This document shows positions 40,677-49,570 of a stretch of 64,000 nucleotides of DNA, piece by piece. The notes under the pieces were generated by a model. That model had not been told where the DNA came from, made no database searches, and worked only from the letters and a program-made list of their open reading frames with translations. The stretch comes from an uncultured Halomonas sp. (GTDB lineage: Bacteria; Pseudomonadota; Gammaproteobacteria; Pseudomonadales; Halomonadaceae): contig NZ_CANLFS010000001.1 of the NCBI RefSeq assembly GCF_947490095.1, positions 186,001-250,000 on the forward strand, read 5' to 3'. Position 1 is the stretch's first letter, and each line of letters begins with the position of its first letter. The position numbers and the translations under genes are program-made.

Positions 40677-41654
40677 ATGGCGAATAGAAGCGATTGGCAC
40701 ACCGCGCGGCTGTCCCGGCTGCGCGGTGTCAATCTCAACCTGCTGCTGGTGTTCGATACCCTCTATCAGCATCGCAGCCTGACACTGGCGGCCGAGGCCA
40801 TGAACCTTAGCCAGCCGGCCTTGAGCCATTCACTGCGCAAGTTGCGTGAACTGTTGAACGACCCGCTGTTCGTCAAGGGTGCCGACGGCATGACGCCGAC
40901 CCCGCTCGCGCATCAGATGCAGGCGGGCATCGACGACGGACTCTTCCATTTCGACCGCGCCCTGACCCAGCACGAGCGTTTCATCCCGGCTACCTCCACC
41001 CGCGAGTTTCGCATCGGCGTGTGCGACGACGCCGTCAGCGGCGCCCTTCAGCCGGCGCTGCTGAGCCATACCCTCCACCATGCCCCCGGCCTGTGCTTGA
41101 ACTGGCTGCCAATACGCATCGCCCATGAGGATCAGGCTCAGACGCGCCTGGAAACTCATGACCTGGATGCCGCCATCGTACAACTCGACTCTCTGCCACT
41201 GCAGTTGCCCCACGACCACCTGAGCGATGACCCCATCGGCTGCGTGGGCGATCCCACCGTTTATGGCGAGATCCCCGCCCTGGATATGACCACCTTCCTG
41301 GCCGCTCCCCAGGTAGCGCTCTCGCATCGGGAAGACAGCCCGCTGTTGATCAATGACGTGCTACGCAGGCGTGGGCTTCAGCGACGCATCGTCGCCAAAA
41401 CGCCACAGGTAGCCCCGCTCGCCGATCTGCTACCCGGGACCCGGCTGCTGGCCGTGGTGCCCAGGAGCTCGGCCCGCCTGCTATGCCGACGCGACCGGCT
41501 GCGCTTCTACGACCTGCCCCTGGAGGTGGAGCCATTTCGCCTCTGCCTGCTCATTGACTGCCGTCGACCCAAGGATGCGGGGCTCGCCTGGCTACGCGAG
41601 CGACTCCGTGACGTCGCCCACGTACTCATGCCGACACCCGGGAGCGGTAAGTGA
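40677..41654 (+). CDS. LysR-family regulator of the TRAP/dehydrogenase cluster
   Basis: 325 aa. The HTH begins RGVNLNLLLVFDTLYQHRSL with NLSQPALSHSLRKLRELLND (about 14-66), the NodD/SyrM-like subtype. The effector domain is longer than usual by a C-terminal tail. ATG 40677 lies 6 bp after dctM, so it is probably cotranscribed with dctPQM; the divergent region 43089-43344 is a likely target. The ligand is not deducible, though it is probably the transported acid. Confidence 0.9.
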   Translation: MANRSDWHTARLSRLRGVNLNLLLVFDTLYQHRSLTLAAEAMNLSQPALSHSLRKLRELLNDPLFVKGADGMTPTPLAHQMQAGIDDGLFHFDRALTQHERFIPATSTREFRIGVCDDAVSGALQPALLSHTLHHAPGLCLNWLPIRIAHEDQAQTRLETHDLDAAIVQLDSLPLQLPHDHLSDDPIGCVGDPTVYGEIPALDMTTFLAAPQVALSHREDSPLLINDVLRRRGLQRRIVAKTPQVAPLADLLPGTRLLAVVPRSSARLLCRRDRLRFYDLPLEVEPFRLCLLIDCRRPKDAGLAWLRERLRDVAHVLMPTPGSGK

Positions 41655-41696
41655 TGATCGTGCACCCGGCGACTCAAGCCCCTCAACACGGGAGGT

Positions 41697-43088
41697 TCAA
41701 GGCGTCGGCGCACCGAATATCTTGCCAGGATTGAGCAGCCCGCCGGGGTCCAGGGTCCGCTTGAGCAGCCGCATCATCTCCAGCTCCGCTGAACTGCGGC
41801 TAAGACTCAGGTAATCGCATTTCTCGAGGCCAATGCCGTGCTCGGCGGAAATCGATCCACCGATGGCCGCCAGGGGCTCGTAGACCAGGCGTTCGACCCG
41901 CCGACGACTCTCCGGCCGATCGTCTCGCACCGAGACCATGATGTGCAGATTGCCGTCGCCCAGATGGCCGAAGGCCACCAGCCGCCCCTGTTCGGGAAAG
42001 GCGTCAGCCAGCCGTCGCTCCAGCTCGGCGACATAGTCTTCCATCGCCGGAATCGGCAGGCTGACATCGTAGGAGAACATCGGGGCCAACTGCTTCACCA
42101 GCACCTCGATGTCTTCCCGAATATCCCAGATCGCTTGGCGCTGTGCCTCGGAGCCGGCGAGTACCGCATCGGTAATCAGCCCCTGGTCCAGTGCCTGCTC
42201 CAGGAATGCCTGGAAACGCTCGGTATCGATTTCGACATCGGCTCCCTGGCTCTCGATGATGGCGTAGAAGGGCGAATCCGTCGCCAGCGGCGGCGGGTAG
42301 GCGCCGCTCTCTTCGGTCATCAGCCGGTAGTGGCTTTGCCACAGGGCCTCGAAGGCGCTCAGCCCGATGCGACGCGCCGCCAGATTGAGCAGCGTCGTCA
42401 GAGCGGCAAAGGAAGGGACCGCTACCAGGGCCGTTTGCTCGCTGGGCAGACGCGGCTGCAACCGGAGCACCGCTCGGGTGACGATACCCAGGGTGCCCTC
42501 GCTGCCGATGAAAAGCTGCTTGAGATCGTAGCCGGCGTTGTTCTTGAGCATCTGATTGAGCGAGCTCACCACGGTGCCGTCGGCAAGCACGGCCTCCAGG
42601 CCCAGCACCTGCTGGCGCATCATCCCGTAGCGAATCACTCGAACCCCACCGGCGTTGGTGGCGATATTGCCGCCGATGGTGCAGGATCCGCGTGCCCCGA
42701 GGTCGAGGGGGAACTGCATGTCGACCTCTTCAGCGGCTTCCTGCACCCTCTGCAGTGGTGCCCCGGCCTGAACGGTGAGAGTCCCGCCCACCACGTCGAT
42801 GTCTTCGATGGCGGTCATGCGTTCCAGCGACACCACCAGCTCGTCGGGCGCCGTCACGGCGCCATGGACGACCCCGGTCAATCCACCATGAGTCACCACC
42901 GCCTGGCCTGCCGCATGACAGCAGGCCATGACCCGACTGAGCTCTTCGGTGTCTGCGGGGCGAATGATGGCGCCGGCCTCGCAGGCAAGCCCCGAGAACC
43001 AATCCACGCTGCGCTGGCTGACGCTTGTCCCGGTCAGGACGTTGTCGCGCCCAACGATCTCGGCCAGTTCATTTAATATTGTCTGCAT
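41697..43088 (-). CDS. FAD-linked 2-hydroxyacid-type dehydrogenase (GlcD/D2HGDH-like)
   Basis: 463 aa. N-terminal PCMH-type FAD domain with CTIGGNIATNAGGVRVIRYG (about 135-154) and NNAGYDLKQLFIGSEGTLGI; C-terminal FAD-oxidase domain with GHLGDGNLHIMVSVRDD (metal/substrate His) and ISAEHGIGLEK. Such enzymes oxidise D-lactate, glycolate or D-2-hydroxyglutarate, passing electrons to quinone or ETF. Divergent from the orphan dctP and downstream of a convergent LysR, so the substrate is probably what the TRAP system imports. The precise substrate is unknown. Confidence 0.92.
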   Translation of the reverse strand: MQTILNELAEIVGRDNVLTGTSVSQRSVDWFSGLACEAGAIIRPADTEELSRVMACCHAAGQAVVTHGGLTGVVHGAVTAPDELVVSLERMTAIEDIDVVGGTLTVQAGAPLQRVQEAAEEVDMQFPLDLGARGSCTIGGNIATNAGGVRVIRYGMMRQQVLGLEAVLADGTVVSSLNQMLKNNAGYDLKQLFIGSEGTLGIVTRAVLRLQPRLPSEQTALVAVPSFAALTTLLNLAARRIGLSAFEALWQSHYRLMTEESGAYPPPLATDSPFYAIIESQGADVEIDTERFQAFLEQALDQGLITDAVLAGSEAQRQAIWDIREDIEVLVKQLAPMFSYDVSLPIPAMEDYVAELERRLADAFPEQGRLVAFGHLGDGNLHIMVSVRDDRPESRRRVERLVYEPLAAIGGSISAEHGIGLEKCDYLSLSRSSAELEMMRLLKRTLDPGGLLNPGKIFGAPTP

Positions 43089-43232
43089 CTTTTCCCCCTT
43101 TAGAGCGTGTATTCAAGCCCTTTAATCGGACCATGAAGCGCCAGATATTGACCCTGTCAGGGGATTGAGACTACCCCCGCCTCGCGACACGCTCAAGCGC
43201 TGTCGCCAGGAAACGTTGCGCTATCCAAGTAG

Positions 43233-43261
43233 CGAATGCGTCTATAAAAATTGCGCATTCG
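43233..43261. promoter_or_regulatory. 8-13-8 inverted repeat in the divergent dehydrogenase/dctP region
   Basis: Perfect arms CGAATGCG (43233-43240) and CGCATTCG (43254-43261), with an AT-rich 13-nt spacer holding TATAAAA. It sits in the 256-bp gap between the divergent starts at 43088 and 43345, a natural operator site for the LysR encoded at 40677. The rest of the gap shows no gene. Confidence 0.55.
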
Positions 43262-43344
43262 ACCCCTCTACAGGGATTGAGTATTTTTGCCGATACAAAC
43301 GCGACAACAACGACAATGTATCAACACGATTCCGAGGATACGTC

Positions 43345-44355
43345 ATGCCAATAAAGACACTCAGCCAGCGCCTGACCTTGACCACCTTGACCGCGGCAGC
43401 GCTCGTCTCAAGCCCGCTTTCTCAGGCCTACGACGGCGACAGTTATACACTGCGTCTTGCCCATGTGGTGAATACTGAAGACACCTATCACATTGCAGCA
43501 GAGCACTTTCGCCGCTATCTGGAAGAGGAATCCTCTGGCAATATCGAGGTGGAGATCTTCCCGAATGCCAGCCTCGGCGACGAGCGAACGCTCCTCGAAG
43601 GAATGCAGATCGGCACCGTGGATATGGGCGTCATTACCAACGGGCCAGTGGCCAACTTCGCGCCGGAATTCTCGGTTTTCGAGTTGCCTTTTCTCTTCCC
43701 CTCCGCGGAATCGGCCTACGCCATTCTCGATGGGGATATAGGCCAGGCATTGCTGGATCGGCTCGGAGAGGTCAACCTGAAGGGGCTCGCCTATGCCGAG
43801 CGCGGCTTTCGCAACGTGACCAACAGCCAGCAGGCGGTGCACGGCCCGGAAGACCTCGAGGGCCTGAAGCTGCGCGTGGTCGAGAACGAAGTCTATGTCG
43901 ACACCTTTCGCACCCTGGGCGCCAACGCCGTCCCGATGGCCTGGACAGAAGCGCTGACCGCGCTGCAGCAGGGCACCATCGACGGCCAGGAAAACCCGAT
44001 CAACGCCATCCATGCCTTTAATCTGGCCGAGACCCAGTCACACCTCTCGATGACTCGACATATCTACGCGCCCGCCGTCTTTGTCATGGGCATGCCAGTA
44101 TGGCAACAGCTCGACGACAGCGCTCAGGCACTGGTGCTGGAAGCCGCGCGCAAGGCCTCCGCCTACGCTCGCGAACAAAACAGCGCCATGCAGAACGCAC
44201 AGCTCGACGAGCTCCGCGACGCCGGCATGGCCGTGGTAGAAGACCCCGACCGCGAAGCCTTCCGAAACGCCGTGGAGCCGGTCTATGAAAAATATGGCTC
44301 CCGCTTCGACGACACCCTGCCGCGCATTCGCGAGGCACTGCTAAAGATGCAATGA
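43345..44355 (+). CDS. Orphan TRAP substrate-binding protein (DctP family)
   Basis: 336 aa from ATG 43345 (GAGGA upstream); the longer open frame has no signal peptide. Signal 1-28 (LTTLTAAALVSSPLSQA), then TLRLAHVVNTEDTYHIAA. Closely related to the DctP at 37885, with nearly the same ligand-site region (GLKLRVVENEVYVDTFRTLG, TIDGQENPINAI). No DctQ or DctM follows, so it presumably delivers to the permease at 38881-40670. It looks like a duplication giving a second ligand specificity or a differently regulated copy. Confidence 0.93.
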   Translation: MPIKTLSQRLTLTTLTAAALVSSPLSQAYDGDSYTLRLAHVVNTEDTYHIAAEHFRRYLEEESSGNIEVEIFPNASLGDERTLLEGMQIGTVDMGVITNGPVANFAPEFSVFELPFLFPSAESAYAILDGDIGQALLDRLGEVNLKGLAYAERGFRNVTNSQQAVHGPEDLEGLKLRVVENEVYVDTFRTLGANAVPMAWTEALTALQQGTIDGQENPINAIHAFNLAETQSHLSMTRHIYAPAVFVMGMPVWQQLDDSAQALVLEAARKASAYAREQNSAMQNAQLDELRDAGMAVVEDPDREAFRNAVEPVYEKYGSRFDDTLPRIREALLKMQ

Positions 44356-44460
44356 GGCGAGGACATCGGTCAGCCCGGTACGGCATTCGGCACTTGCCCT
44401 GGGGCGCCATCGGGCGGCAGCATGCTGGATCAACCGATCACTGCTCTATGGGAGCCTTCC

Positions 44461-44655
44461 ATGACACGCTTGCCGATTTTTCTCTGTGCGCTATCGATGA
44501 CGGTGCTCGCCGGCTGCACGACCTACACCTACCCGGATGGCGACAGCGAGACGGTCTGGGGCGTACCCACAGACGACGAGACCCTGACGCGCGAGGAGCG
44601 GGAAAATGCGCCGCCTCGCTACCGTGAGCCCGGCGAGGTACCCGAGGCCCGCTAA
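44461..44655 (+). CDS. Small lipoprotein
   Basis: 64 aa from ATG 44461, with GGGAG six nt upstream. Signal peptide with lipobox LAGC, lipidated Cys19, followed by a short charged tail TTYTYPDGDSETVWGVPTDD. No further domain. Its TAA overlaps the TAG of the convergent methyltransferase gene (bases CTAA, 44652-44655). Function unknown. Confidence 0.8.
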   Translation: MTRLPIFLCALSMTVLAGCTTYTYPDGDSETVWGVPTDDETLTREERENAPPRYREPGEVPEAR

Positions 44656-45257
44656 TCGCGGACGAACAGCACGCTAAGATTATTGGCGGGCATCTCGACC
44701 GTGGCCTGGAGGCGCAGCCCGTGGCCCTCGGCTTCGGCCACGACCCGCGTAAGGTCGCGCACGCCCCAGCGGGGATCACGGCGGCGCAGGTCGGCATCGA
44801 AGGCGGCATTGCTGGGGGCGGTGTGGTCCGCGCCGCGACGGTAGGGGCCATAGAGGCAGAGCACCCCGCCACGCGCGAGCCGCTCACCGGCGCGGGCCAT
44901 CAGGGCCTCGGTCACCGCCCAGGGCGAGATATGGATCAGGTTGATCGCCACGATCGCCTCGAAGGGCCCCGCCGGCCAGGTGTCGGCGGCGGTGGCGTCG
45001 AGGCGTAGCGGTTCGGCCAGGTTGGCCAGCCCCGCCTGGTCACGCCAGGCGGCGATGGACGCCAGGGCCCCAGGCGTCGGGTCGCTGGGCTGCCACATCC
45101 AACCCGGCATGGCGGTCGCGCAGTGCACGGCATGTTCGCCGCTACCGCTGGCCAGCTCCAGCACGCGCGCGCGTTCGGGCAGGGCCTCTTGCAGCACCTC
45201 GAGAATCGGCTGGCGGTTGCGCGCCGCGGCCGGGGTATAACGGCGTGGATCGGTCAT
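44652..45257 (-). CDS. DUF938 SAM-dependent methyltransferase-like protein
   Basis: 201 aa. The N-terminal MTDPRRYTPAAARNRQPILE and the SAM-binding VLELASGSGEHAVHCA (motif I, about 32-47), with the later INLIHISPWAVTEALMARAG, are diagnostic of DUF938. Probably a class I methyltransferase of unknown substrate. It lies 30 bp after rluF on the same strand and shares overlapping stop bases with the lipoprotein gene. Confidence 0.92.
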   Translation of the reverse strand: MTDPRRYTPAAARNRQPILEVLQEALPERARVLELASGSGEHAVHCATAMPGWMWQPSDPTPGALASIAAWRDQAGLANLAEPLRLDATAADTWPAGPFEAIVAINLIHISPWAVTEALMARAGERLARGGVLCLYGPYRRGADHTAPSNAAFDADLRRRDPRWGVRDLTRVVAEAEGHGLRLQATVEMPANNLSVLFVRD

Positions 45258-45287
45258 ATCGGCATTCCATGGATGTGAAGCGAGAGA

Positions 45288-46376
45288 CTACTTCTTCTTG
45301 CCCCGGGGTTTGGCCCCCGGCCCTGCCGCCTTGGCGCGGGAACCGGAGGGACGCCCGCCCTTGGGCTTGGGGCCGGGCTGTTTCGCCGCGGGCTTTTTCG
45401 CGGCGGCCTTCTTGCCCCCCGGCGTCTTGCCGGGTGCCACGCCCTTCTCTCCAGCCTTGCGCCTGGGTGGCTTGCCGCCGGTGGACTTGCCCTTGCCGGG
45501 CTTGCCCTCACCGGACTTGCCGGGCTTATGAGGCCGACCGCCTTCGCCCCCGGCGGTGGCTCGCTGTCGAGTCCCCGCCTTGCCCGACGGCTTGCCGGCA
45601 CCACCGCCCTTGCGGCGTGCCGTCCGGCGCCCGGCCGACGGGTCCTCGGAGGCGGAGCCTTCGGTCATGGCCAGTATCGTCGCCACCTCGCCAGGCGTCA
45701 GGTCACGCCAGTCCCCCGTGGCCAGCCCCTTGAGCGACACATTCATGATGCGGATGCGCTCCAGCCTCGTCACCTCATAGTCGAACACCTCGCACATCCG
45801 GCGAATCTGGCGGTTCAGCCCCTGGACCAGCGTGATGTTGAAGACGAAGCGCGACTCCTTGACCACCCGGCACTTCTTGGTGATCTCGCCGAGGATCGGC
45901 ACGCCGCCGGCCATGCCGGCGATAAACTCGTCGGTAATCGGCTTGTTGACGGTGACCCGATACTCCTTCTCGTGATTATTGCTGGCACGCAGAATACGGT
46001 TGACCAGGTCGCCGTTATTGGTCAGGAAGATCAGTCCCTGGGAGTCCTTGTCCAGGCGGCCGATGGGAAATATGCGGGTACCGTGTTTGACGAAGTCGAC
46101 GATATTGGCCTTTTCGTCGGGGTCCGTGGTGCTGACGATGCCCACCGGCTTGTTGAGGGCGATAAACACCTGGTCCTCGTCCTCCAGCGCCAGGGGCTCG
46201 ACGACCTGGCCGTTGACCTTGACCACGCTGCCGGGCACGACCCGGTCGCCGGGGGTGGCCCGCTGCCCATCGATGCGCACATTGCCCTGCTCGATGTATC
46301 GATCGGCCTCTCGCCGCGAGCACATGCCGCTTTCGCTGATGTACTTGTTGATTCGTTTGGAGAGGGTCTGGGCCAT
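45288..46376 (-). CDS. rluF: 23S rRNA pseudouridine(2604) synthase with a long basic tail
   Basis: 362 aa from ATG 46376. S4-like RNA-binding domain (about 1-60, [20 protein letters not shown]), catalytic domain with [19 protein letters not shown] (catalytic Asp), and the RluF-specific [18 protein letters not shown]. From about residue 245 a roughly 115-residue Lys/Gly/Pro/Arg low-complexity tail follows ([20 protein letters not shown] type). E. coli RluF has a shorter basic tail. The tail probably binds RNA nonspecifically. The ribosome site is weak. Confidence 0.93.
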   Translation of the reverse strand: MAQTLSKRINKYISESGMCSRREADRYIEQGNVRIDGQRATPGDRVVPGSVVKVNGQVVEPLALEDEDQVFIALNKPVGIVSTTDPDEKANIVDFVKHGTRIFPIGRLDKDSQGLIFLTNNGDLVNRILRASNNHEKEYRVTVNKPITDEFIAGMAGGVPILGEITKKCRVVKESRFVFNITLVQGLNRQIRRMCEVFDYEVTRLERIRIMNVSLKGLATGDWRDLTPGEVATILAMTEGSASEDPSAGRRTARRKGGGAGKPSGKAGTRQRATAGGEGGRPHKPGKSGEGKPGKGKSTGGKPPRRKAGEKGVAPGKTPGGKKAAAKKPAAKQPGPKPKGGRPSGSRAKAAGPGAKPRGKKK

Positions 46377-46473
46377 GGGAGTGCATCCGAGCGTAAGGGT
46401 GAAGGGGATCGAGGCGACGGCCCACCAGTTTAAGGGCCCGGCCAGGCGACGGCCAGCCATGCCCGGTATCCAG

Positions 46474-46530
46474 CCGGTATCAGCCCGCCATCCGGCCGGT
46501 ATCAGCCCGGCATCCGGCCGGTATCAGACG
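46474..46530. repeat. 22-bp tandem repeat after the YchJ-family gene
   Basis: CCGGTATCAGCCCGCCATCCGG at 46474-46495, a one-mismatch copy at 46496-46517 and a partial third from 46518; a degenerate copy precedes them. In the direction of the minus-strand gene each unit carries TGATACCGG, so three TGAs fall in three frames just after its stop (46539-46541). The junction ATACCGGCCGGAT is close to palindromic. Confidence 0.85.
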
Positions 46531-46538
46531 GGGCGATG

Positions 46539-46997
46539 TTAGCCCAGGTCGCAGCAGCGCTTGAACTTGCGCCTGCTACCGCAGGGGCAGGCGTCGTTGC
46601 GCCCGGGCTTCAAACGCGACACCGTCGGCCGGCCATCCAGGTAGCGCCAGCGGCCATCGTCCCGGCGAAATTCCGAGGCCTCTTCCAGCACCCCGTAGTC
46701 GTGCCCCTCGCGGAAGGTGGCACGAAATTCCACCCAGCCCCGGTCGCCCTGTTCGCCGCTGTGCAACACCTCCAGCCCCAGCCACTGGGTGGCGTCATCC
46801 GCTCCCAGCTCGGCGGGACGGGTATCGGGGTGCCAGCTGGCCAGGAGGTAATCCGTACGCTTCAGCACGAAGGCGCTGTAGCGCGAACGCATCAGGGCCG
46901 CCGGCGTGGGGGCAGGCGCCCCGTCATGATAACGCCCACAGCATTCGGCCAACGGCCTGGTACTGCCACAGGGACAGGAAATAGATGCGCTCGACAT
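46539..46997 (-). CDS. YchJ-family SEC-C zinc-binding protein
   Basis: 152 aa, with an AGGAG ribosome site. Two SEC-C motifs, one at each end: CPCGSTRPLAECCGRYHDG (about 8-26) and CPCGSRRKFKRCC (about 137-149), with the central YchJ domain (ALMRSRYSAFVLKRTDYLLA). Each SEC-C binds one zinc ion. YchJ's function is unsettled. It lies between rluF and hrpB on the same strand. Confidence 0.95.
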   Translation of the reverse strand: MSSASISCPCGSTRPLAECCGRYHDGAPAPTPAALMRSRYSAFVLKRTDYLLASWHPDTRPAELGADDATQWLGLEVLHSGEQGDRGWVEFRATFREGHDYGVLEEASEFRRDDGRWRYLDGRPTVSRLKPGRNDACPCGSRRKFKRCCDLG

Positions 46998-47054
46998 TGC
47001 GGCTCCTGCTGGAGGGGGGGAAATGGCGGCATCTTAACAAGGCAGGCCACGCGA

Positions 47055-47100
47055 CTCGATCGATAACGACGATCCTGCTCGATCGATAATGACGATCCTG
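47055..47100. repeat. 23-bp direct tandem repeat after hrpB
   Basis: CTCGATCGATAACGACGATCCTG at 47055-47077 and again, with one change, at 47078-47100, in the gap after the hrpB stop (47130). It contains the palindrome CGATCG in each unit. No function apparent. Confidence 0.85.
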
Positions 47101-47129
47101 ATAGCAGCGTCCCTGCCTGTCGACGCCGC

Positions 47130-49562
47130 CTAGCCCCGGCGCCGTGTACGGGCGGTGGCCTCGGCGGTCAGGGGATCCTCGGGCCAGGGATGCTTGGGAT
47201 AGCGACCGCGCATCTCGCGGCGCACCTGGGCGTAGCTCCCCGCCCAGAAGCTGGCCAGGTCGGTGGTGACCTGCAGCGGGCGCCGCGCCGGCGAGAGCAG
47301 ATGCAACAGCACCGCCTCCCGCCCATCGGCGACCCGCGGCGAGGCGTGCCAGCCGAAGCACTCCTGCAGCTTCACCGCCAGCACCGGCGGCTTGCCCTCC
47401 AGGCAGGGGGCATAGTCGATCCGATGGCTAGCGCCGCTGGGCACGGCCAGGCGCTCCGGGGCCAGCTCATCGAGACGCGCGCGCAGCGGCCACGCCAGGG
47501 TATCCAGCAGCAGGCGGGCCAGGGGCAGGCGCTCCACGGCGTCCAGGCGGCGGATGCCATGGAGGTGCGGCCCCAGCCAGTCATCGAGGCCCTCGAGCAG
47601 CGCCGCCTCGGAGGCCTCGGGCCAGTCATCGCCCAGGGTGCGTCGCAGCAGCGCCAGGCGGCCGCGCAACTGGGTGAGCGCCTCGCTATCCGGAAGCCCG
47701 CGACGGCGCAGGGCGTCGAGCAGGGCATCGCGCACCGCCTCCGGCGGCATCGTCTGGAGGGCCCGCCGCTCGAGCACCACGGCCCCCAGACCCCGCACCT
47801 CTTCGCCCTTCAGGCCGCCCAGGTCGTCGGACCACTCGAGGCGCGTGCGCCACTCGGCGCATTCGGGATAGAGCGCTTCCAGCCGCTCCCGGGAGAGCGC
47901 CACGCCGCGGAAGATTCGCGCCCCGCTGGCCTCCCCGGAGAGCTCGGCGGCCACCAGGAGACAGGCGTGGCCCAGGGGGTGGCCCTCGGGCAGGGTCGCC
48001 AGCCCTCCGCCGGCCAGGCGAAAGCGGCCCGGGGCCTCGAGGCGCTGGGCGATACGCTCCGGGTAGGCGATGGCCAGCAGCTCGCCCAGCGGCGCCGAAT
48101 CGGACACCTCGAGGGGCACCCGGGCGATGCGGGCCAGACGCTCGGCCTCTCGGCGCCACTGGCGGTGGGCCCGGGGCTCACGCAACCGTGACTGCAGCAT
48201 GCGCTCCAGGTCACGCTCCGGGTCGACACCGCGCTCCTCCAGCAGCGCCACCAGGGCACAGGCCAATGCCAGCGCCTCGCGCCGTGCGGCACGCTCGAGC
48301 ATCGCCGCCAGACGGGGATGCGTCGGCCAGCGCGACGCGGCGCGCCCCAGTTCGGTGAGATGAGCGCCAGCGTCCAGCAGCCCCAGGCGACGCAGCAAGT
48401 CCTGCCCGGCGGCCAGGGCGCCGGCGGGCGGCGGAGTGACCCAGGCCAGCCGGCGGGCATCGGTGATGCCCCAGCGCGCCAACTCGAACGCCAGCGGGGC
48501 CAGGTCCGCCTGGCGGATCTCCGGCTCGCCGTGGGGGCTCATGGGCTGCTCCTCGGCCCACAGCCGAACACAGAGCCCCGGCCCCTGGCGGCCGGCCCGG
48601 CCGCGGCGCTGGTCGGCGCTGGCCCGGTTGACACGGCGGGTCTCCAGGCGGGTCAGGCCGCTGCGTGGCTGGAACACCGGCACCCGTTCCCGGCCGGCAT
48701 CCACCACCAGCCGCACGCCGTCCACGGTGACGCTGGATTCGGCGATGGCGGTGGCCAGCACTACCCGGCGGCGCCCCTCGGGATCCGGACGCAGGGCCCG
48801 GCGCTGCTCCTCCAGGGGCAGCCTGCCGTGCAGCGCCAGCACGAGCAGTTCCGGGGCACGCTGGGCCATTTCCCCCGCCAGGCGGCGTATCTCCGCCACC
48901 CCGGGCAGGATCACCAGGGCATCGCCCTGCTGCTCGGCCATGGCATCGAGCAGGGCCCTGGCCTGCGACTCAGGGGGCGCGTCCCGGGCGCCGAGCGCTC
49001 GGTAGCGTGTCTCGACCGGAAAGGCCCGGCCCGGGCAGTCGATCACCGGCGTCTCGTGACCCAGCACGCCGAGCAGCGCCTCGACGTCGAGGGTGGCCGA
49101 CATCACCAAAAGGCGCAGGTCCTCGCGTACCGTCTGGGCGTCCAGGGCCAGGGCGAGCCCCAGGTCCGCCTCCAGGCTGCGTTCATGAAATTCATCGAAG
49201 AGGATCCCGGCCACGCCCTCGAGGAGCGGGTCCTCCTGCAGCATCCGAGTCAAGACTCCCTGGGTCACCACCTCCAGGCGCGTGGCGGGCCCCACTCGGC
49301 TCTCGCCGCGCATTCGATACCCCACCGTCTGCCCGACGCGCTCGCCCAGTTGCTCGGCCATGAAGCCCGCGGCCAGTCGCGCCGCCACCCGCCGCGGCTC
49401 GAGCAGCAGCAGGCGCCCTTCCCGGGCCCAGGGTGCCTTAAGCAAGGCGAGCGGGACTCGGGTGGTCTTGCCGGCCCCGGGCTCGGCCACCAGCAGCGCA
49501 CGCGGATGGCCGGCCAGGGCGTCATGAATCGCCTCGAGACGCGTATCGATGGGCAACGTCAT
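47130..49562 (-). CDS. hrpB: ATP-dependent RNA helicase HrpB
   Basis: DEAH-box helicase, 810 aa from ATG 49562 (809 in E. coli). Motif I AEPGAGKTTRVPLAL (about 29-43), motif II FDEFHERSL (DEFH variant typical of HrpB), motif III SAT in VMSATLD, motif VI QRRGRAGRQGPG, then the HA2 and HrpB C-terminal domains ending near YPKHPWPEDPLTAEATARTR. The long in-frame N-terminal extension in front of MTLPIDTRLEAI is basic nonsense and was cut. Confidence 0.96.
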   Translation of the reverse strand: MTLPIDTRLEAIHDALAGHPRALLVAEPGAGKTTRVPLALLKAPWAREGRLLLLEPRRVAARLAAGFMAEQLGERVGQTVGYRMRGESRVGPATRLEVVTQGVLTRMLQEDPLLEGVAGILFDEFHERSLEADLGLALALDAQTVREDLRLLVMSATLDVEALLGVLGHETPVIDCPGRAFPVETRYRALGARDAPPESQARALLDAMAEQQGDALVILPGVAEIRRLAGEMAQRAPELLVLALHGRLPLEEQRRALRPDPEGRRRVVLATAIAESSVTVDGVRLVVDAGRERVPVFQPRSGLTRLETRRVNRASADQRRGRAGRQGPGLCVRLWAEEQPMSPHGEPEIRQADLAPLAFELARWGITDARRLAWVTPPPAGALAAGQDLLRRLGLLDAGAHLTELGRAASRWPTHPRLAAMLERAARREALALACALVALLEERGVDPERDLERMLQSRLREPRAHRQWRREAERLARIARVPLEVSDSAPLGELLAIAYPERIAQRLEAPGRFRLAGGGLATLPEGHPLGHACLLVAAELSGEASGARIFRGVALSRERLEALYPECAEWRTRLEWSDDLGGLKGEEVRGLGAVVLERRALQTMPPEAVRDALLDALRRRGLPDSEALTQLRGRLALLRRTLGDDWPEASEAALLEGLDDWLGPHLHGIRRLDAVERLPLARLLLDTLAWPLRARLDELAPERLAVPSGASHRIDYAPCLEGKPPVLAVKLQECFGWHASPRVADGREAVLLHLLSPARRPLQVTTDLASFWAGSYAQVRREMRGRYPKHPWPEDPLTAEATARTRRRG

Positions 49563-49570
49563 GTGGGGAC

